A DNA stretch of 64,000 nucleotides from a virus. Within the stretch, counting starts at the first letter, position 1, and each line of letters begins with the position of its first letter. The notes beneath the pieces are model-generated. The model saw nothing but the letters and a program-made list of their open reading frames with translations, did no database searches and was not told the origin of the DNA. Below are positions 52,496-60,177 of the stretch, piece by piece. The position numbers and the translations under genes are program-made. The DNA lies in the IMG/VR virus record IMGVR_UViG_3300046492_000458, positions 1 through 64,000 of that record; one strand, 5' to 3'.

Positions 52496-53203
52496 GTGCA
52501 CGACCAGCCCACCGCGCTCGAGGAATACGACTGGCCGACCTGCAGCACTCCCCAATGCGGGCGGCAACTCTGGATCACCGAAACCGGACGCCAGGCCTGC
52601 CGCCCCTGCGAAGACGCCACCAGCCGCCGCATCACCGAACTCCCCGCCCTGTTCCGGCAGCTCAACACCACAGCCGCCCTCATGCGCGGCGCCAGCCGGA
52701 TAGGCGGCGGCAACTCCGGCAGCAAAACCCCGCCCATCCCGCCCCGGCTCGAAGTTCTCGCCCTCGTCGGCCCCGGCGGCGTCGCAGCCCGACTCCGGGA
52801 CATCGAGGACTCGTGGCGCAACGCGCTCGACTGGCCCATCGCTCCGTGGCGCGGCAGCCCGGCGCAGGCCGTCCCCGCCCACGCCAAGTTCCTTGCCGAC
52901 AACCTGCTGTGGGCATGCGGGTCCTACGAATCCGTCGGCCAGGACATCGACGACCTCCGTAAACTCCACGGCGAATGCACCGCCATCGTCAACAACGAAC
53001 GCCGACCCGGACGCGTCGCCATCGGCCTATGCCCCACCCGCACCAACGACACCCTCTGCGGACAGCCACTCACCGCCACAGCCGCCTCCCACCGCGTCCG
53101 ATGCGGCACCTGCGGAAGCCGCTGGGAAACCCTCGGAGAGTGGCGCCAGCTTCGCACCGCACAAGAGCAAGTGCTCGCTGAAACGGCAGGAGTCGCGGCG
53201 TGA
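52496..53203 (+). CDS. Hypothetical protein with terminal zinc ribbons, 235 aa
   Basis: GTG with GAGGGAG 6-7 bases upstream. N-terminal WPTCSTPQCGRQLWITETGRQACRPCEDATSRRI (C...C...CxxC) and C-terminal GLCPTRTNDTLCGQPLTATAASHRVRCGTCGSRWETLGEW are paired zinc ribbons. The middle is helical (LEVLALVGPGGVAARLRDIEDSWRNALDWPI). Proteins with this layout are common next to Streptomyces transfer genes. Function unknown. Confidence 0.65.
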   Translation: MHDQPTALEEYDWPTCSTPQCGRQLWITETGRQACRPCEDATSRRITELPALFRQLNTTAALMRGASRIGGGNSGSKTPPIPPRLEVLALVGPGGVAARLRDIEDSWRNALDWPIAPWRGSPAQAVPAHAKFLADNLLWACGSYESVGQDIDDLRKLHGECTAIVNNERRPGRVAIGLCPTRTNDTLCGQPLTATAASHRVRCGTCGSRWETLGEWRQLRTAQEQVLAETAGVAA

Positions 53204-53400
53204 CCGGCCGCTCCCTCCCGGTGCTGCAGCCCACACTCCGCATGTGGCAGATCCTCCGCCACTGCTACCGCGGCGAAGACCCCGTCGCCGTCCTCGGACG
53301 CGGCCTCGACATGCTCGCCCAAGCCGACGGCCACCTCCACCCCGGCGGCAGCATCAAAACCGGGATCGGCGGCAGGCCCACAGTCAGAAGGCAGCCGTGA
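53200..53400 (+). CDS. Small hypothetical protein, 66 aa
   Basis: GTG overlapping the previous stop. SLPVLQPTLRMWQILRHCYRGEDPVAVLGRGLDMLAQADGHLHPGG: helix-turn-helix-like small protein. The stop overlaps the GTG of the DUF6221 gene. Unknown. Confidence 0.5.
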   Translation: MTGRSLPVLQPTLRMWQILRHCYRGEDPVAVLGRGLDMLAQADGHLHPGGSIKTGIGGRPTVRRQP

Positions 53401-53762
53401 GCGAGATCGCCGACTTCCTGCGGGCCCGGTACACGGAAGATGGCGCAGCGATCCGCGCCAACTGGAATGCCAGCGGCATCACTTCGCAGCGGTATCAGGG
53501 CACCCCTATCGACCCGACGCGGCTCCTTGCCGACCTCGACGCCAAGCTCGCCCTCATCGACGACCTGCTCGCCGAGGGCCATCAGACGGTCGATGACGAG
53601 TGGTACACCTGCCCCGCCGTCGTCGACCAGCAACTGGGTTTCGAGTCGGGACGTGGCGGCCCCTGTGGCTGCGGACGTGACAGGCGCGTCAACCGGCGAC
53701 TCGCCATCCTTGCCCTGCCCTACGCCGGATACCCCGACTACCGGAACGAGTGGGCGCCGTGA
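53397..53762 (+). CDS. DUF6221 family protein, 121 aa
   Basis: GTG overlapping the previous stop (GTGA). EIADFLRARYTEDGAAIRANW, DPTRLLADLDAKLALIDDLLAEGH and the ending RRLAILALPYAGYPDYRNEWAP match DUF6221, a common small Streptomyces family of unknown role. It carries CGCGRDRRV before the last segment. Confidence 0.78.
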   Translation: MSEIADFLRARYTEDGAAIRANWNASGITSQRYQGTPIDPTRLLADLDAKLALIDDLLAEGHQTVDDEWYTCPAVVDQQLGFESGRGGPCGCGRDRRVNRRLAILALPYAGYPDYRNEWAP

Positions 53763-53832
53763 ACGAGCAGCCCAAAGCCGCCGCCGATCACCGATGAACA
53801 CAGCGGCCGAGAGGTGCCCAGGAGAGACGGGC

Positions 53833-53861
53833 TTGACAGATCGCCCATCTGTAAGTCACAT
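53833..53861 (+). promoter_or_regulatory. Promoter with inverted repeat in the spacer
   Basis: Perfect -35 TTGACA (53833-53838), 17 bases, -10 TCACAT (53856-53861). The inverted repeat ACAGAT/ATCTGT (53836-53852) lies between the two hexamers, so a bound repressor would occlude the promoter. The start is only about 35 bases before a strong hairpin, implying attenuation. Confidence 0.55.
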
Positions 53862-53897
53862 TCTTGATCGTGGCACACGAGTCACAACACGCTCCTT

Positions 53898-53935
53898 AAG
53901 CCCCCGCCGTGAACACACCGGTCGGGGGCTTTCTC
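53898..53935 (+). terminator. Attenuator-like terminator
   Basis: AAGCCCCCG pairs with CGGGGGCTT and is followed by TCTC. Located just after the promoter at 53833 and just before the gene at 53954, a premature terminator or leader attenuator. Confidence 0.75.
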
Positions 53936-53953
53936 GTACCACGAGGAGGTGAC

Positions 53954-54235
53954 GTGGTCGCCTACCCCAACCCAGACGGCATAGAAATCCACTTCGCCCA
54001 ACTCGAAGGCAGCCGCGACCTCGGCGACCTCTGGGAAGCCGCCCGCACCGCAGGCGTAAAACCCGGCACCATCCGCGTCTGGATGACCAGAGGAAAGATC
54101 GAACCCGTCCTCGACGGCCCAGCCGGCCAGTACTTCCACCTCCCCACCATCCGGCAAGCAGCAGCAGGCGGCGCCAAACACCGCCCCGCCGACCCCGCCG
54201 CAAACAGCCGCGGACCCCACGCCCGCGCCGCCTGA
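53954..54235 (+). CDS. Small HTH-like protein, 93 aa
   Basis: GTG 53954 after GAGGAGG (4-base spacing). VAYPNPDGIEIHFAQLEGSRDLGDLWEAARTAGVKPGTIRVWMTRGKIEPVLDGPAGQYFHLPTIRQAAAGGAK contains a MerR-like helix (LWEAARTAGVKPGTIRVWMTRGKI) followed by a wing. The tail is Ala/Pro/His-rich. Probably the regulator of this operon. Confidence 0.6.
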   Translation: MVAYPNPDGIEIHFAQLEGSRDLGDLWEAARTAGVKPGTIRVWMTRGKIEPVLDGPAGQYFHLPTIRQAAAGGAKHRPADPAANSRGPHARAA

Positions 54236-54409
54236 TCTCCCTGCGGTGGGCGCCGCAGGGACGGGCCTCGAAGCGCACCGCGCTCGGCCCACGTCCGCCC
54301 GGCCCTTGGGAAGGGGACCGGGCGGACACAAACCCCGAACGTCCCGCCGCCCAATCGGACCCCCGCCGAGGGCGGCGGGACTCGCCAACACCCCCACACC
54401 AGGAGAACC

Positions 54410-54649
54410 GTGCGCCGCCCCCTCATCACCGCCCTGTTCGTCGCCGCGTTCCTCGTCGGACCCGTCGCCTGCACCCACGACAACCCCAGCCCCGCACCCA
54501 GCACCACGACGGCAACACCGAGCAAGCCGCCGAGCACGGCGCCATCCACGACACTCCAGCCGACCCCGCCCGTGTCGCCTTCGCCCACGCCCACGCCGAC
54601 CACTGCACCGAGCGCGCCGAACCCCACACCCAGCGCCACCACGCCATAG
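54410..54649 (+). CDS. Small lipoprotein with Pro/Thr-rich tail, 79 aa
   Basis: GTG with AGGAG 5-6 bases upstream. RRPLITALFVAAFLVGPVAC is a signal peptide ending at a Cys that fits a lipobox loosely, so the protein would be lipid-anchored at the outer membrane face. The mature part (STTTATPSKPPSTAPSTTLQ...) is a disordered, probably glycosylated stalk. It lies just before the secreted GH16 gene, and the pair may act together at the surface. Confidence 0.65.
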   Translation: MRRPLITALFVAAFLVGPVACTHDNPSPAPSTTTATPSKPPSTAPSTTLQPTPPVSPSPTPTPTTAPSAPNPTPSATTP

Positions 54650-54662
54650 ACCTGGGGGTGCC

Positions 54663-55487
54663 ATGCGCCGCATCCTCACAACCGCCGCACTCGCCGCCGG
54701 CCTCCTGCTCGCCAGCCTCACCGCACCCACCGCGGCCGGCAGCACCCCGACCTGGCACCTACGCTTCACCGACGGATTCAACACCCCCGTCGCCAAGGGC
54801 CGTTTCACGGACTGCAATCACGCCGTGGACACCCCGAAGGCGTACTGCGGCGGCCTCACCGGCACCGTCCGCGCCAGCTGGTGGGCGTACCCCGCGGGCT
54901 GGCCCGACACCGCCACCCAACGCCACTATCCGGTCGGCGGCTACTACGACCCCGCCACCACCCTGTGGATCTCCGGTGGACAGCTCCACATCCGCATGTG
55001 GCGCGGCGCCTCCGGCCCCGTCCACTCCGCGACCGTCGTCCCCAAGGCCCTGATGGGCCAGCGGTACGGCCGGTACGAGGAACGATGGCGCGTCTCCAAG
55101 GCCGCGACCGGCTACAAGAGCGCGCACCTGCTCTGGCCCGTGACGGACAGCGCCTGCCCCAACTGCGAAATCGACTTCCCCGAAGGTAACTGGACGGGCA
55201 GCGTCAACGGCTACGCCCACCACCTCAACAGCATCGGCGGCGACCAGGACGCCTACGACGCCCGCGCAAAGTGGACCGACTGGCACACCACGGTGATCAC
55301 CTGGCAGCCCGGCAGCGTCACCCTGGCCATCGACGGGCGCACGGCCGGCCACAGCACCACGGCCGTCCCCAACACCGCCATGAGCTGGGACATCCAGAAC
55401 GAGACCGCCCTCGAAGGGCCAGCCCCGGCACCGAACACCAGCGCCCAGATGGACATCGAGTACGTTAAGGGCTGGTCGTGGAGCTGA
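54663..55487 (+). CDS. Secreted GH16-type beta-glucanase-like enzyme, 274 aa
   Basis: ATG 54663. Residues 1-25 (RRILTTAALAAGLLLASLTAPTAAG) are a Sec signal peptide. The catalytic centre EIDFPE at residues 169-174 matches the family-16 motif with nucleophile and acid/base glutamates. WHLRFTDGFNTPV, GRYEERWRVSKA, SAHLLWPVTDSACPNCEIDFPEGNW and WHTTVITWQPGSVTLAIDGR are typical flanks. Family 16 cleaves beta-1,3/1,4 glucans, agars and related polymers. On a phage-plasmid it could open host or fungal polysaccharides or alter the lysogen's surface. Substrate unknown. Confidence 0.85.
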   Translation: MRRILTTAALAAGLLLASLTAPTAAGSTPTWHLRFTDGFNTPVAKGRFTDCNHAVDTPKAYCGGLTGTVRASWWAYPAGWPDTATQRHYPVGGYYDPATTLWISGGQLHIRMWRGASGPVHSATVVPKALMGQRYGRYEERWRVSKAATGYKSAHLLWPVTDSACPNCEIDFPEGNWTGSVNGYAHHLNSIGGDQDAYDARAKWTDWHTTVITWQPGSVTLAIDGRTAGHSTTAVPNTAMSWDIQNETALEGPAPAPNTSAQMDIEYVKGWSWS

Positions 55488-55500
55488 CGTCGGAGGAAGC

Positions 55501-55686
55501 ATGACTACGCGCTATGTGCTGCTGCTGTGGCACCTGGACCGCTCCGGCATCCAGCAGGCTTTCGGGCCCTACGACAGCGAGGCTGAAGCCGAACGCGCTC
55601 GCGACGGACTCAAGACGTGGCCCGCACTCAACGCCGCCACAAACGCCGACTGCTGGACCATTCAGCCCTGCACGGCAACAGCTTGA
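55501..55686 (+). CDS. Small hypothetical protein, 61 aa
   Basis: ATG with GGAGGAA about 5 bases upstream. TTRYVLLLWHLDRSGIQQAFGPYDSEAEAERARDGLKTWPALNAATNADCWTIQP: ferredoxin-like or ACT-like small alpha/beta fold. Unknown. Confidence 0.52.
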   Translation: MTTRYVLLLWHLDRSGIQQAFGPYDSEAEAERARDGLKTWPALNAATNADCWTIQPCTATA

Positions 55687-55689
55687 CCG

Positions 55690-56193
55690 TCAGCCCAGCG
55701 ACGCGGCGAACTTCCCCGCCTTCGCTTCAGCCGACGACACGGTGACCTTCCCCCGGTGCGAGATCTCCACCTGGTAGAACTTCGAGCCCTCCGGGACACC
55801 CGGCACCTTCACGGCGAACACGCACGGAGCCGTCGAATCCTCGCTGGCGTATCGGCCAGCACCCAACGCGCCCGTACCGAGAACCTTCCCCTCAGCGTCG
55901 TACACCGTTACCCCGGCGCCCTGACGGATGTCGCCATAACCGTCCGACCCGCCGCACGCCTTGTGGTCGAAATCCAGCGCCGTCGGATCGGTCAACGTCA
56001 TCGACCCCCGCAGCGTGAACGTCTTCGGCGCGCTCGATCCGCCGTCGGACAGGCCCCACACCAAACCCACGGCGCCCGCCCCAACGACAAGACCGGCAAG
56101 CCCGGTCACCAGCGGACGCGGCCAACGCCTCCCTGCAGCAGGCGGATTCTCGGGCAACGGCGGCACGGCAGGCGCATCGGTCAGCTCAGACAT
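55690..56193 (-). CDS. Membrane-anchored extracytoplasmic protein, 167 aa
   Basis: ATG 56193 (MSELTDAPAVPPLPENPPAAGRRW). A Pro-rich cytoplasmic start and one membrane helix (LVTGLAGLVVGAGAVGLVWGL, about 28-48) precede an extracellular beta domain with two cysteines (FTLRGSMTLTDPTALDFDHKACGG ... TAPCVFAVKVPGVPEG). It faces the opposite way from its phage-gene neighbours. Proteins of this layout are common in Streptomyces; a superinfection-exclusion role is possible but unsupported. Confidence 0.62.
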   Translation of the reverse strand: MSELTDAPAVPPLPENPPAAGRRWPRPLVTGLAGLVVGAGAVGLVWGLSDGGSSAPKTFTLRGSMTLTDPTALDFDHKACGGSDGYGDIRQGAGVTVYDAEGKVLGTGALGAGRYASEDSTAPCVFAVKVPGVPEGSKFYQVEISHRGKVTVSSAEAKAGKFAASLG

Positions 56194-56270
56194 GCCGCGA
56201 ATGATGACAGCCCACACACAAGGCGTACACGCCAACGACCAGATCGTGACCAGCGCGGAAGGAGTTGACG

Positions 56271-56717
56271 GTGCCGTCCATCGTCCAGAACATCGCCCTC
56301 GGCAAGGTCGCCTACTACGCGTCCCTCCCCGCCGCCAACGACGCCCTCATCGCCGTGCCCATCGAAACCGCAGGCATCGTCTCCGATGCAACCATGCGGG
56401 ACTACCACGACCTGCAGACCCTCCTCGCCGGCGCGAGCAACGAGCAGACGACCATGGGCCGCAAGACTTTGTCGGGCGTGACCGTGACCGTCGACGACAC
56501 CAACGACCGCGTGGCTGTCGACTCCGCAGACATCGTCTGGACAGGTGCAACGGGCAACCCGATCAGCGCGATCGTCATCTGCTACGTGCCCGACAACACC
56601 GCACCGAACGACGCGACAACGATCCCGCTGACGAAACACGATTTCGCTTTGACCCCCGACGGCAGCGATATCGCAGCAACTGTTGCGGACTTCTACCGCG
56701 CCAACAGCGCCGCCTGA
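56271..56717 (+). CDS. Virion-associated-like protein, 148 aa
   Basis: GTG 56271 with AAGGAG 7 bases upstream. VQNIALGKVAYYASLPAANDALIAVPIETAGIVSDATMRDYHDLQTLLAGASNEQTTMGRKTLSGVTVTVDDTNDRVAVDSADIVWTG... is a beta-rich protein of the type found among actinophage structural genes, often called minor tail or decoration proteins. No catalytic motif. Followed closely by two more such genes. Confidence 0.65.
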   Translation: MPSIVQNIALGKVAYYASLPAANDALIAVPIETAGIVSDATMRDYHDLQTLLAGASNEQTTMGRKTLSGVTVTVDDTNDRVAVDSADIVWTGATGNPISAIVICYVPDNTAPNDATTIPLTKHDFALTPDGSDIAATVADFYRANSAA

Positions 56718-56743
56718 CCCCGGCCGCCCGGGAGGGATGAACC

Positions 56744-57592
56744 ATGGCGCTCATCTCCACCCTCGTCGACGACTTCAACGACGGCATCGTCGACCCCGCG
56801 AAATGGCCCAACAGCTTCGGCACATACTCGGAGGTCGGCGGCCGCGCCCGCGTCTCCTGCGACACCGGCTTCAACGCCTACAGCTCAGCCCTCGCGTACA
56901 CGCTCGCCGGATCCTCGATCTACCTGCGCGGCTACCCGCCCGCGGCAGGAGGCGCCACCACCGAAGCGTGGGCGCAGATCCTCATCAAGTCGAGCACAGG
57001 CGGCACGGACCTCGGCTTCGAGCTGAGAGCGTTGACCGGCGAACTCGTCATGTTCTCCCGCACCGGATTCTTCGACGCCGCAGCCGTGAACATCCCCTAC
57101 TCGCCAACCGCTCACGCGTGGCTCCGAGTACGGGAAACAGGCGGCACGGTCTCCTGGGACACCAGCCCCGATGCCGCGACCTGGACCACCCGGCGCACCC
57201 TCGCCAGTCCGGCATGGGTCGCCGACGCCAATCTTGAGTTCCAGCTCATCGCCCACCGCGACAGCGGCACCGCCGACTTCGCCGAGTTCGACAACGTCAA
57301 CATCACCGGAACCCGCGTCGCCCTCGGTACGGCCGGCGAGACGGACACCGCGCGGACGCTCGGCGCCCGGAAGACGAAGCTCCCGCCCCTCGCGACCGGC
57401 ATCGAGACGGCCGTCGCACTGGGCCGACGCAAGACCCACACCCTCACGCCAGCAGCCGAGATCGCGACGGCCGTAACCCTGGGTTCCCGCGTGGGTGACG
57501 ACGACATCGACGTCACCATCGGCCAGCCCTACAGCCCATGGACCGCAGGCCAACCGACAGGCGCGTCGTGGTCCGTGGGCGAACCGCATTGA
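56744..57592 (+). CDS. Putative tail-fibre-like protein with lectin-like fold, 282 aa
   Basis: ATG with GGGAGGGA about 8 bases upstream. VDDFNDGIVDPAKWPNSFGTYSEVGGRARVSCDTGFNAYSSALAYTLAGSSIYLRGYPPAAGGATTEAWAQILIKSSTGGTDLGFELR is a concanavalin/LamG-like beta sandwich. The C-terminal 80 residues contain three short repeats (ARTLGARK, AVALGRRK, AVTLGSRV), frequent in Streptomyces phage structural proteins. Host binding is a reasonable inference. Confidence 0.68.
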   Translation: MALISTLVDDFNDGIVDPAKWPNSFGTYSEVGGRARVSCDTGFNAYSSALAYTLAGSSIYLRGYPPAAGGATTEAWAQILIKSSTGGTDLGFELRALTGELVMFSRTGFFDAAAVNIPYSPTAHAWLRVRETGGTVSWDTSPDAATWTTRRTLASPAWVADANLEFQLIAHRDSGTADFAEFDNVNITGTRVALGTAGETDTARTLGARKTKLPPLATGIETAVALGRRKTHTLTPAAEIATAVTLGSRVGDDDIDVTIGQPYSPWTAGQPTGASWSVGEPH

Positions 57593-57604
57593 GAGGTGGT
57601 GGAC

Positions 57605-57904
57605 ATGCAACTGCCCGCCACCACCACCGAATACGTCCGCATCCCCGTCACCCCACCTGCCGGAGTCAACATCACCGGCACCCCACCGAAGCTCGCGTTC
57701 CTGCCCACCTCGAACCGCGGCAACCCGACGGTCACCGACTGGCAGACCGGGACGTGGGCCAACGGCACCGAGGCGCGGCTCCTCGTCGGACCCGACAGTG
57801 GCGCGCTCACCCTGGCCGCAGGCGACTACCGCGTCTACGTGTCCTTCGACCCACCCGGCTCCGAGAACATCGTCCGCCTGTCCGGCTACCTCGGCATCAC
57901 GTAG
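57605..57904 (+). CDS. Small virion-like protein, 99 aa
   Basis: ATG with GAGAGG 8 bases upstream. MQLPATTTEYVRIPVTPPAGVNITGTPPKLAFLPTSNRGNPTVTDWQTGTWANGTEARLLVGPDSGALTLAAGDYRVYVSFDPPGSENIVRLSGYLGIT is an Ig-like beta sandwich typical of phage structural or head-decoration genes. No other clues. Confidence 0.6.
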   Translation: MQLPATTTEYVRIPVTPPAGVNITGTPPKLAFLPTSNRGNPTVTDWQTGTWANGTEARLLVGPDSGALTLAAGDYRVYVSFDPPGSENIVRLSGYLGIT

Positions 57905-57916
57905 AGGGAGGATCGC

Positions 57917-58153
57917 GTGAGGAAGCGCAAGCCGCCGCACCGGCAGCCACGCGGGCCACGCGCCACACTCCCCACCGCGCGACCGCAGACACCAGGCCCG
58001 CCATGCGGACCCAACCTGCACCCCGAGATCAGCAGCGACCCGTGGTGGACCCACAACCACAACCTGTGCGGATGCTGGCACCAACACGACGAATGCCCCT
58101 GCGATCTCGTCGCCCACGTACCCGCCCACCTCGCAGCAGGCTGCACCTGCTGA
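57917..58153 (+). CDS. Small Cys/His-rich protein, 78 aa
   Basis: GTG with GAGGGAGG 6 bases upstream. Basic N-terminus, then PWWTHNHNLCGCWHQHDECPCDLVAHVPAHLAAGCTC, dense in Cys and His and likely to bind zinc. Just before an HNH gene. Confidence 0.52.
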   Translation: MRKRKPPHRQPRGPRATLPTARPQTPGPPCGPNLHPEISSDPWWTHNHNLCGCWHQHDECPCDLVAHVPAHLAAGCTC

Positions 58154-58172
58154 CCGCAGCGAGGAGGCCGCC

Positions 58173-58559
58173 ATGCCACGACGAACCGGCTGGCGCGTCT
58201 GCTCAACACCGCGATGCCCCGAGTTCACGGACAAGGGCGGCAAGTGTGACGGCTGCCGATCCGAGGCAGAGCAGCGACGTGGCACGGCACGGCAACGCGG
58301 ATACGGCAAGCAACACGAGCAGCGCTTCAGACCCGGCGTGCTGGCCCGCGATCCACTGTGCGTCTGTGCCGAGGAGAGCCACGGTCACGGCTCACCCTGC
58401 GGCCAACGATCCGTACACGCCGACCACTGGCCACTCAGCCGACGCGAGCTCACAGCCCAAGGCCTGGACCCCGACGACCCGAAGCACGGACGCGGACTGT
58501 GCCAGAGCTGTCATGCCAAGGAGACCGCCGTTGCCCAGCCGGGAGGATGGAACCAGTGA
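58173..58559 (+). CDS. HNH endonuclease near the packaging genes, 128 aa
   Basis: ATG start. An N-terminal zinc ribbon (CSTPRCPEFTDKGGKCDGCRSEAEQRRG) is followed by RGYGKQHEQRFRPGVLARDPLCVCAEESHGHGSPCGQRSVHADHWPLSRRELTAQGLDPDDPKHGRGLCQSCHAKET, the phage HNH type (A-D-H, then N/H and CxxCH). Such HNH proteins next to terminase are needed by many siphoviruses to cut concatemers during packaging. Confidence 0.82.
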   Translation: MPRRTGWRVCSTPRCPEFTDKGGKCDGCRSEAEQRRGTARQRGYGKQHEQRFRPGVLARDPLCVCAEESHGHGSPCGQRSVHADHWPLSRRELTAQGLDPDDPKHGRGLCQSCHAKETAVAQPGGWNQ

Positions 58560-58945
58560 CCGCGCTCGGCATCCTCCTCGCTCACCTGGTCGGCGACTAC
58601 CTGACCCAGTCCCACTGGATGGCAACCGAGAAGACCAAGCGCTGGTGGCCAGCATGGGCGCACGCCATCACCTACGGCCTGCCGTTCATCCTCATCACGA
58701 GGTCAGTGCCGGCTCTCGTTGTGATCGTCGCGACTCATGCAGTCATCGATCACTACCGGCTTGCTCGGCACATCGTCTGGGCCAAGAACTTCCTCGCCCC
58801 AAAGGCCTACTGGCACCCATGGTCAGAGTGCTCGGCGACGGGCTACCACCAGGACCAGCCGGCCTGGCTCGCCGTCTGGCTGATGATCATTGCCGACAAC
58901 ACCATGCACCTGGTGATCAACGCGGCGTCGGTGCGGTGGCTGTGA
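58556..58945 (+). CDS. DUF3307-like membrane protein, 129 aa
   Basis: GTG overlapping the HNH stop. LLAHLVGDYLTQSHWMATEKTKRWWPAWAHAITYGLPFILITRSVPALVVIVATHAVIDHYRLARHIVWAKN has the DUF3307 signature (HL.GDY..Q..WMA..K...W.A..H...Y.). Several membrane helices, ending in MIIADNTMHLVINAASVRWL. DUF3307 proteins occur on phages and conjugative elements; role unknown. Confidence 0.75.
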   Translation: MTALGILLAHLVGDYLTQSHWMATEKTKRWWPAWAHAITYGLPFILITRSVPALVVIVATHAVIDHYRLARHIVWAKNFLAPKAYWHPWSECSATGYHQDQPAWLAVWLMIIADNTMHLVINAASVRWL

Positions 58946-59150
58946 TGGTCACTCCCGGTGACGGAGGCTTGATCATCCCCACCCGGGGGACGGTCCAAGG
59001 TGATTCACTCTGGACCGCCGGGGAGGGACACAAGGTGTGCGTCAAATTCAAAACTTTCAGAGATCAACTTCGCCTTGATCGTTAGTCACGTACCGTGACA
59101 GTCCGGAGCAAGATCGGGAACAGTGGGCGGCCCGCGATCGTTGAATTGAC
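58946..59150. promoter_or_regulatory. Intergenic region with inverted repeats
   Basis: About 205 bases without a gene. GATCAA/TTGATC at 59062-59080 and GTCACG-TAC-CGTGAC at 59085-59099 are exact inverted repeats, and GGTCCA/TGGACC lies near 58992-59016. The second repeat is 50 bases before the HNH gene and may be an operator for it and the late genes. Confidence 0.5.
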
Positions 59151-59843
59151 GTGAGCAACTCCCGTCTCTGCCGCGGCTGTCAGCAGCCGTTCCCTATCGG
59201 TGCGCGCGAGCGCAACCCGCGTGTTTGGTGCAGCGACTCGTGCCGCCGGTGGGCGGGTCTTCATCCGGGCGAAGTACGATCCACGCAGCGAACCTGCATG
59301 GGGTGTAAGGCCGACATCTCCCATCGGCCGATGCAAGCCAAGTGGTGCTCGAAGCGCTGCTTCGAGACCGTCAAGGGGACGCGGCGAAGTACGCCACTGC
59401 TGGGCGCCATCTGCGCTCTCGCGGAGTGCGGAGCCCCTTTCCAGCCGAAGCAGGAAGGGCAGCGCTGCTGCTCGGAGAAGCACGGCAAGCTCCAATACAA
59501 CCGCGAGTCGCGCGCCGACGGACGTCAGAAGTCCTCGGTGTGGAACGACAAGCGCCGCGACAACTACCACCGCCGCCGGGCCTTGAAGAAGGCCACGGCA
59601 ACTGGCGAACCGGTGCTGTTCGCGGAGATAGCGGAGCGGGACCGCTGGCGTTGCTCCCTCTGTAAGAAGGTCGTGAATCCGGCGGTGAAGTGGCCGGACC
59701 CGAAGAGCCCGAGCCTGGATCACGTGGTGCCGCTCTCGAAGGGCGGCGCGCACGATCCCTCGAATGTCGCCTTGGCGCACCTGGGGTGCAACACGGCGAA
59801 GAACAACCGTGGCGGCGGCGAGCAACTGATGCTGATCGGCTAA
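59151..59843 (+). CDS. HNH endonuclease with zinc fingers, 230 aa
   Basis: GTG start. SRLCRGCQQPFP, WCSDSCRRW, CMGCKADISHRPMQAKWCSKRCFET and CALAECGAPFQPKQEGQRCCSEKH are four cysteine pairs (residues 5-120). The HNH core is SLDHVVPLSKGGAHDPSNVALAHLGCNTAKNNR near the C-terminus, with CSLCKK before it. Probably a free-standing homing-type or packaging endonuclease. Just upstream of the terminase genes. Confidence 0.85.
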   Translation: MSNSRLCRGCQQPFPIGARERNPRVWCSDSCRRWAGLHPGEVRSTQRTCMGCKADISHRPMQAKWCSKRCFETVKGTRRSTPLLGAICALAECGAPFQPKQEGQRCCSEKHGKLQYNRESRADGRQKSSVWNDKRRDNYHRRRALKKATATGEPVLFAEIAERDRWRCSLCKKVVNPAVKWPDPKSPSLDHVVPLSKGGAHDPSNVALAHLGCNTAKNNRGGGEQLMLIG

Positions 59844-59898
59844 GCACCGTGCGGGAGGATATGGCAGCCTCCCTGCGTTTCGCCTGCAGTACGACACC

Positions 59899-59924
59899 GG
59901 AGCCCCCGCATCGTCGGGGGTTCC
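59899..59924 (+). terminator. Hairpin after the HNH gene
   Basis: GGAGCCCCCG pairs with CGGGGGTTCC across a short loop, allowing G-U and A-T ends. No T-tract. It separates HNH from the late packaging genes. Confidence 0.6.
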
Positions 59925-59997
59925 GCCATGTCTGGACCGGCTGTGCGCAAGGCCAGCCGGGTGTGATCGCCGCAATGGCGTGATCAAGGAGTTCGAC

Positions 59998-60177
59998 ATG
60001 CAGTGGTTTCTGCTGGGTACGGCGCTGTGGCTTGTGCTGGGCGCCCTTTCCTCGGTGACCTCGGTCGGTAAGGAGAGGAAGCCGATCTCTGGAGGTACGG
60101 CCGCCGTAGGAGTGCTGATCCATGGGGCGTTGGCCGCCGGGCTGATCGTCGCTGCAGTGGGGTGGTCGCATGCCTAG
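59998..60177 (+). CDS. Small two-helix membrane protein, 59 aa
   Basis: ATG with AAGGAG 6 bases upstream. FLLGTALWLVLGALSSVTSVG and GGTAAVGVLIHGALAAGLIVAAVGW are membrane helices. The stop overlaps the terminase small subunit start. Could be a holin-like or spacer protein; nothing decides. Confidence 0.55.
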   Translation: MQWFLLGTALWLVLGALSSVTSVGKERKPISGGTAAVGVLIHGALAAGLIVAAVGWSHA

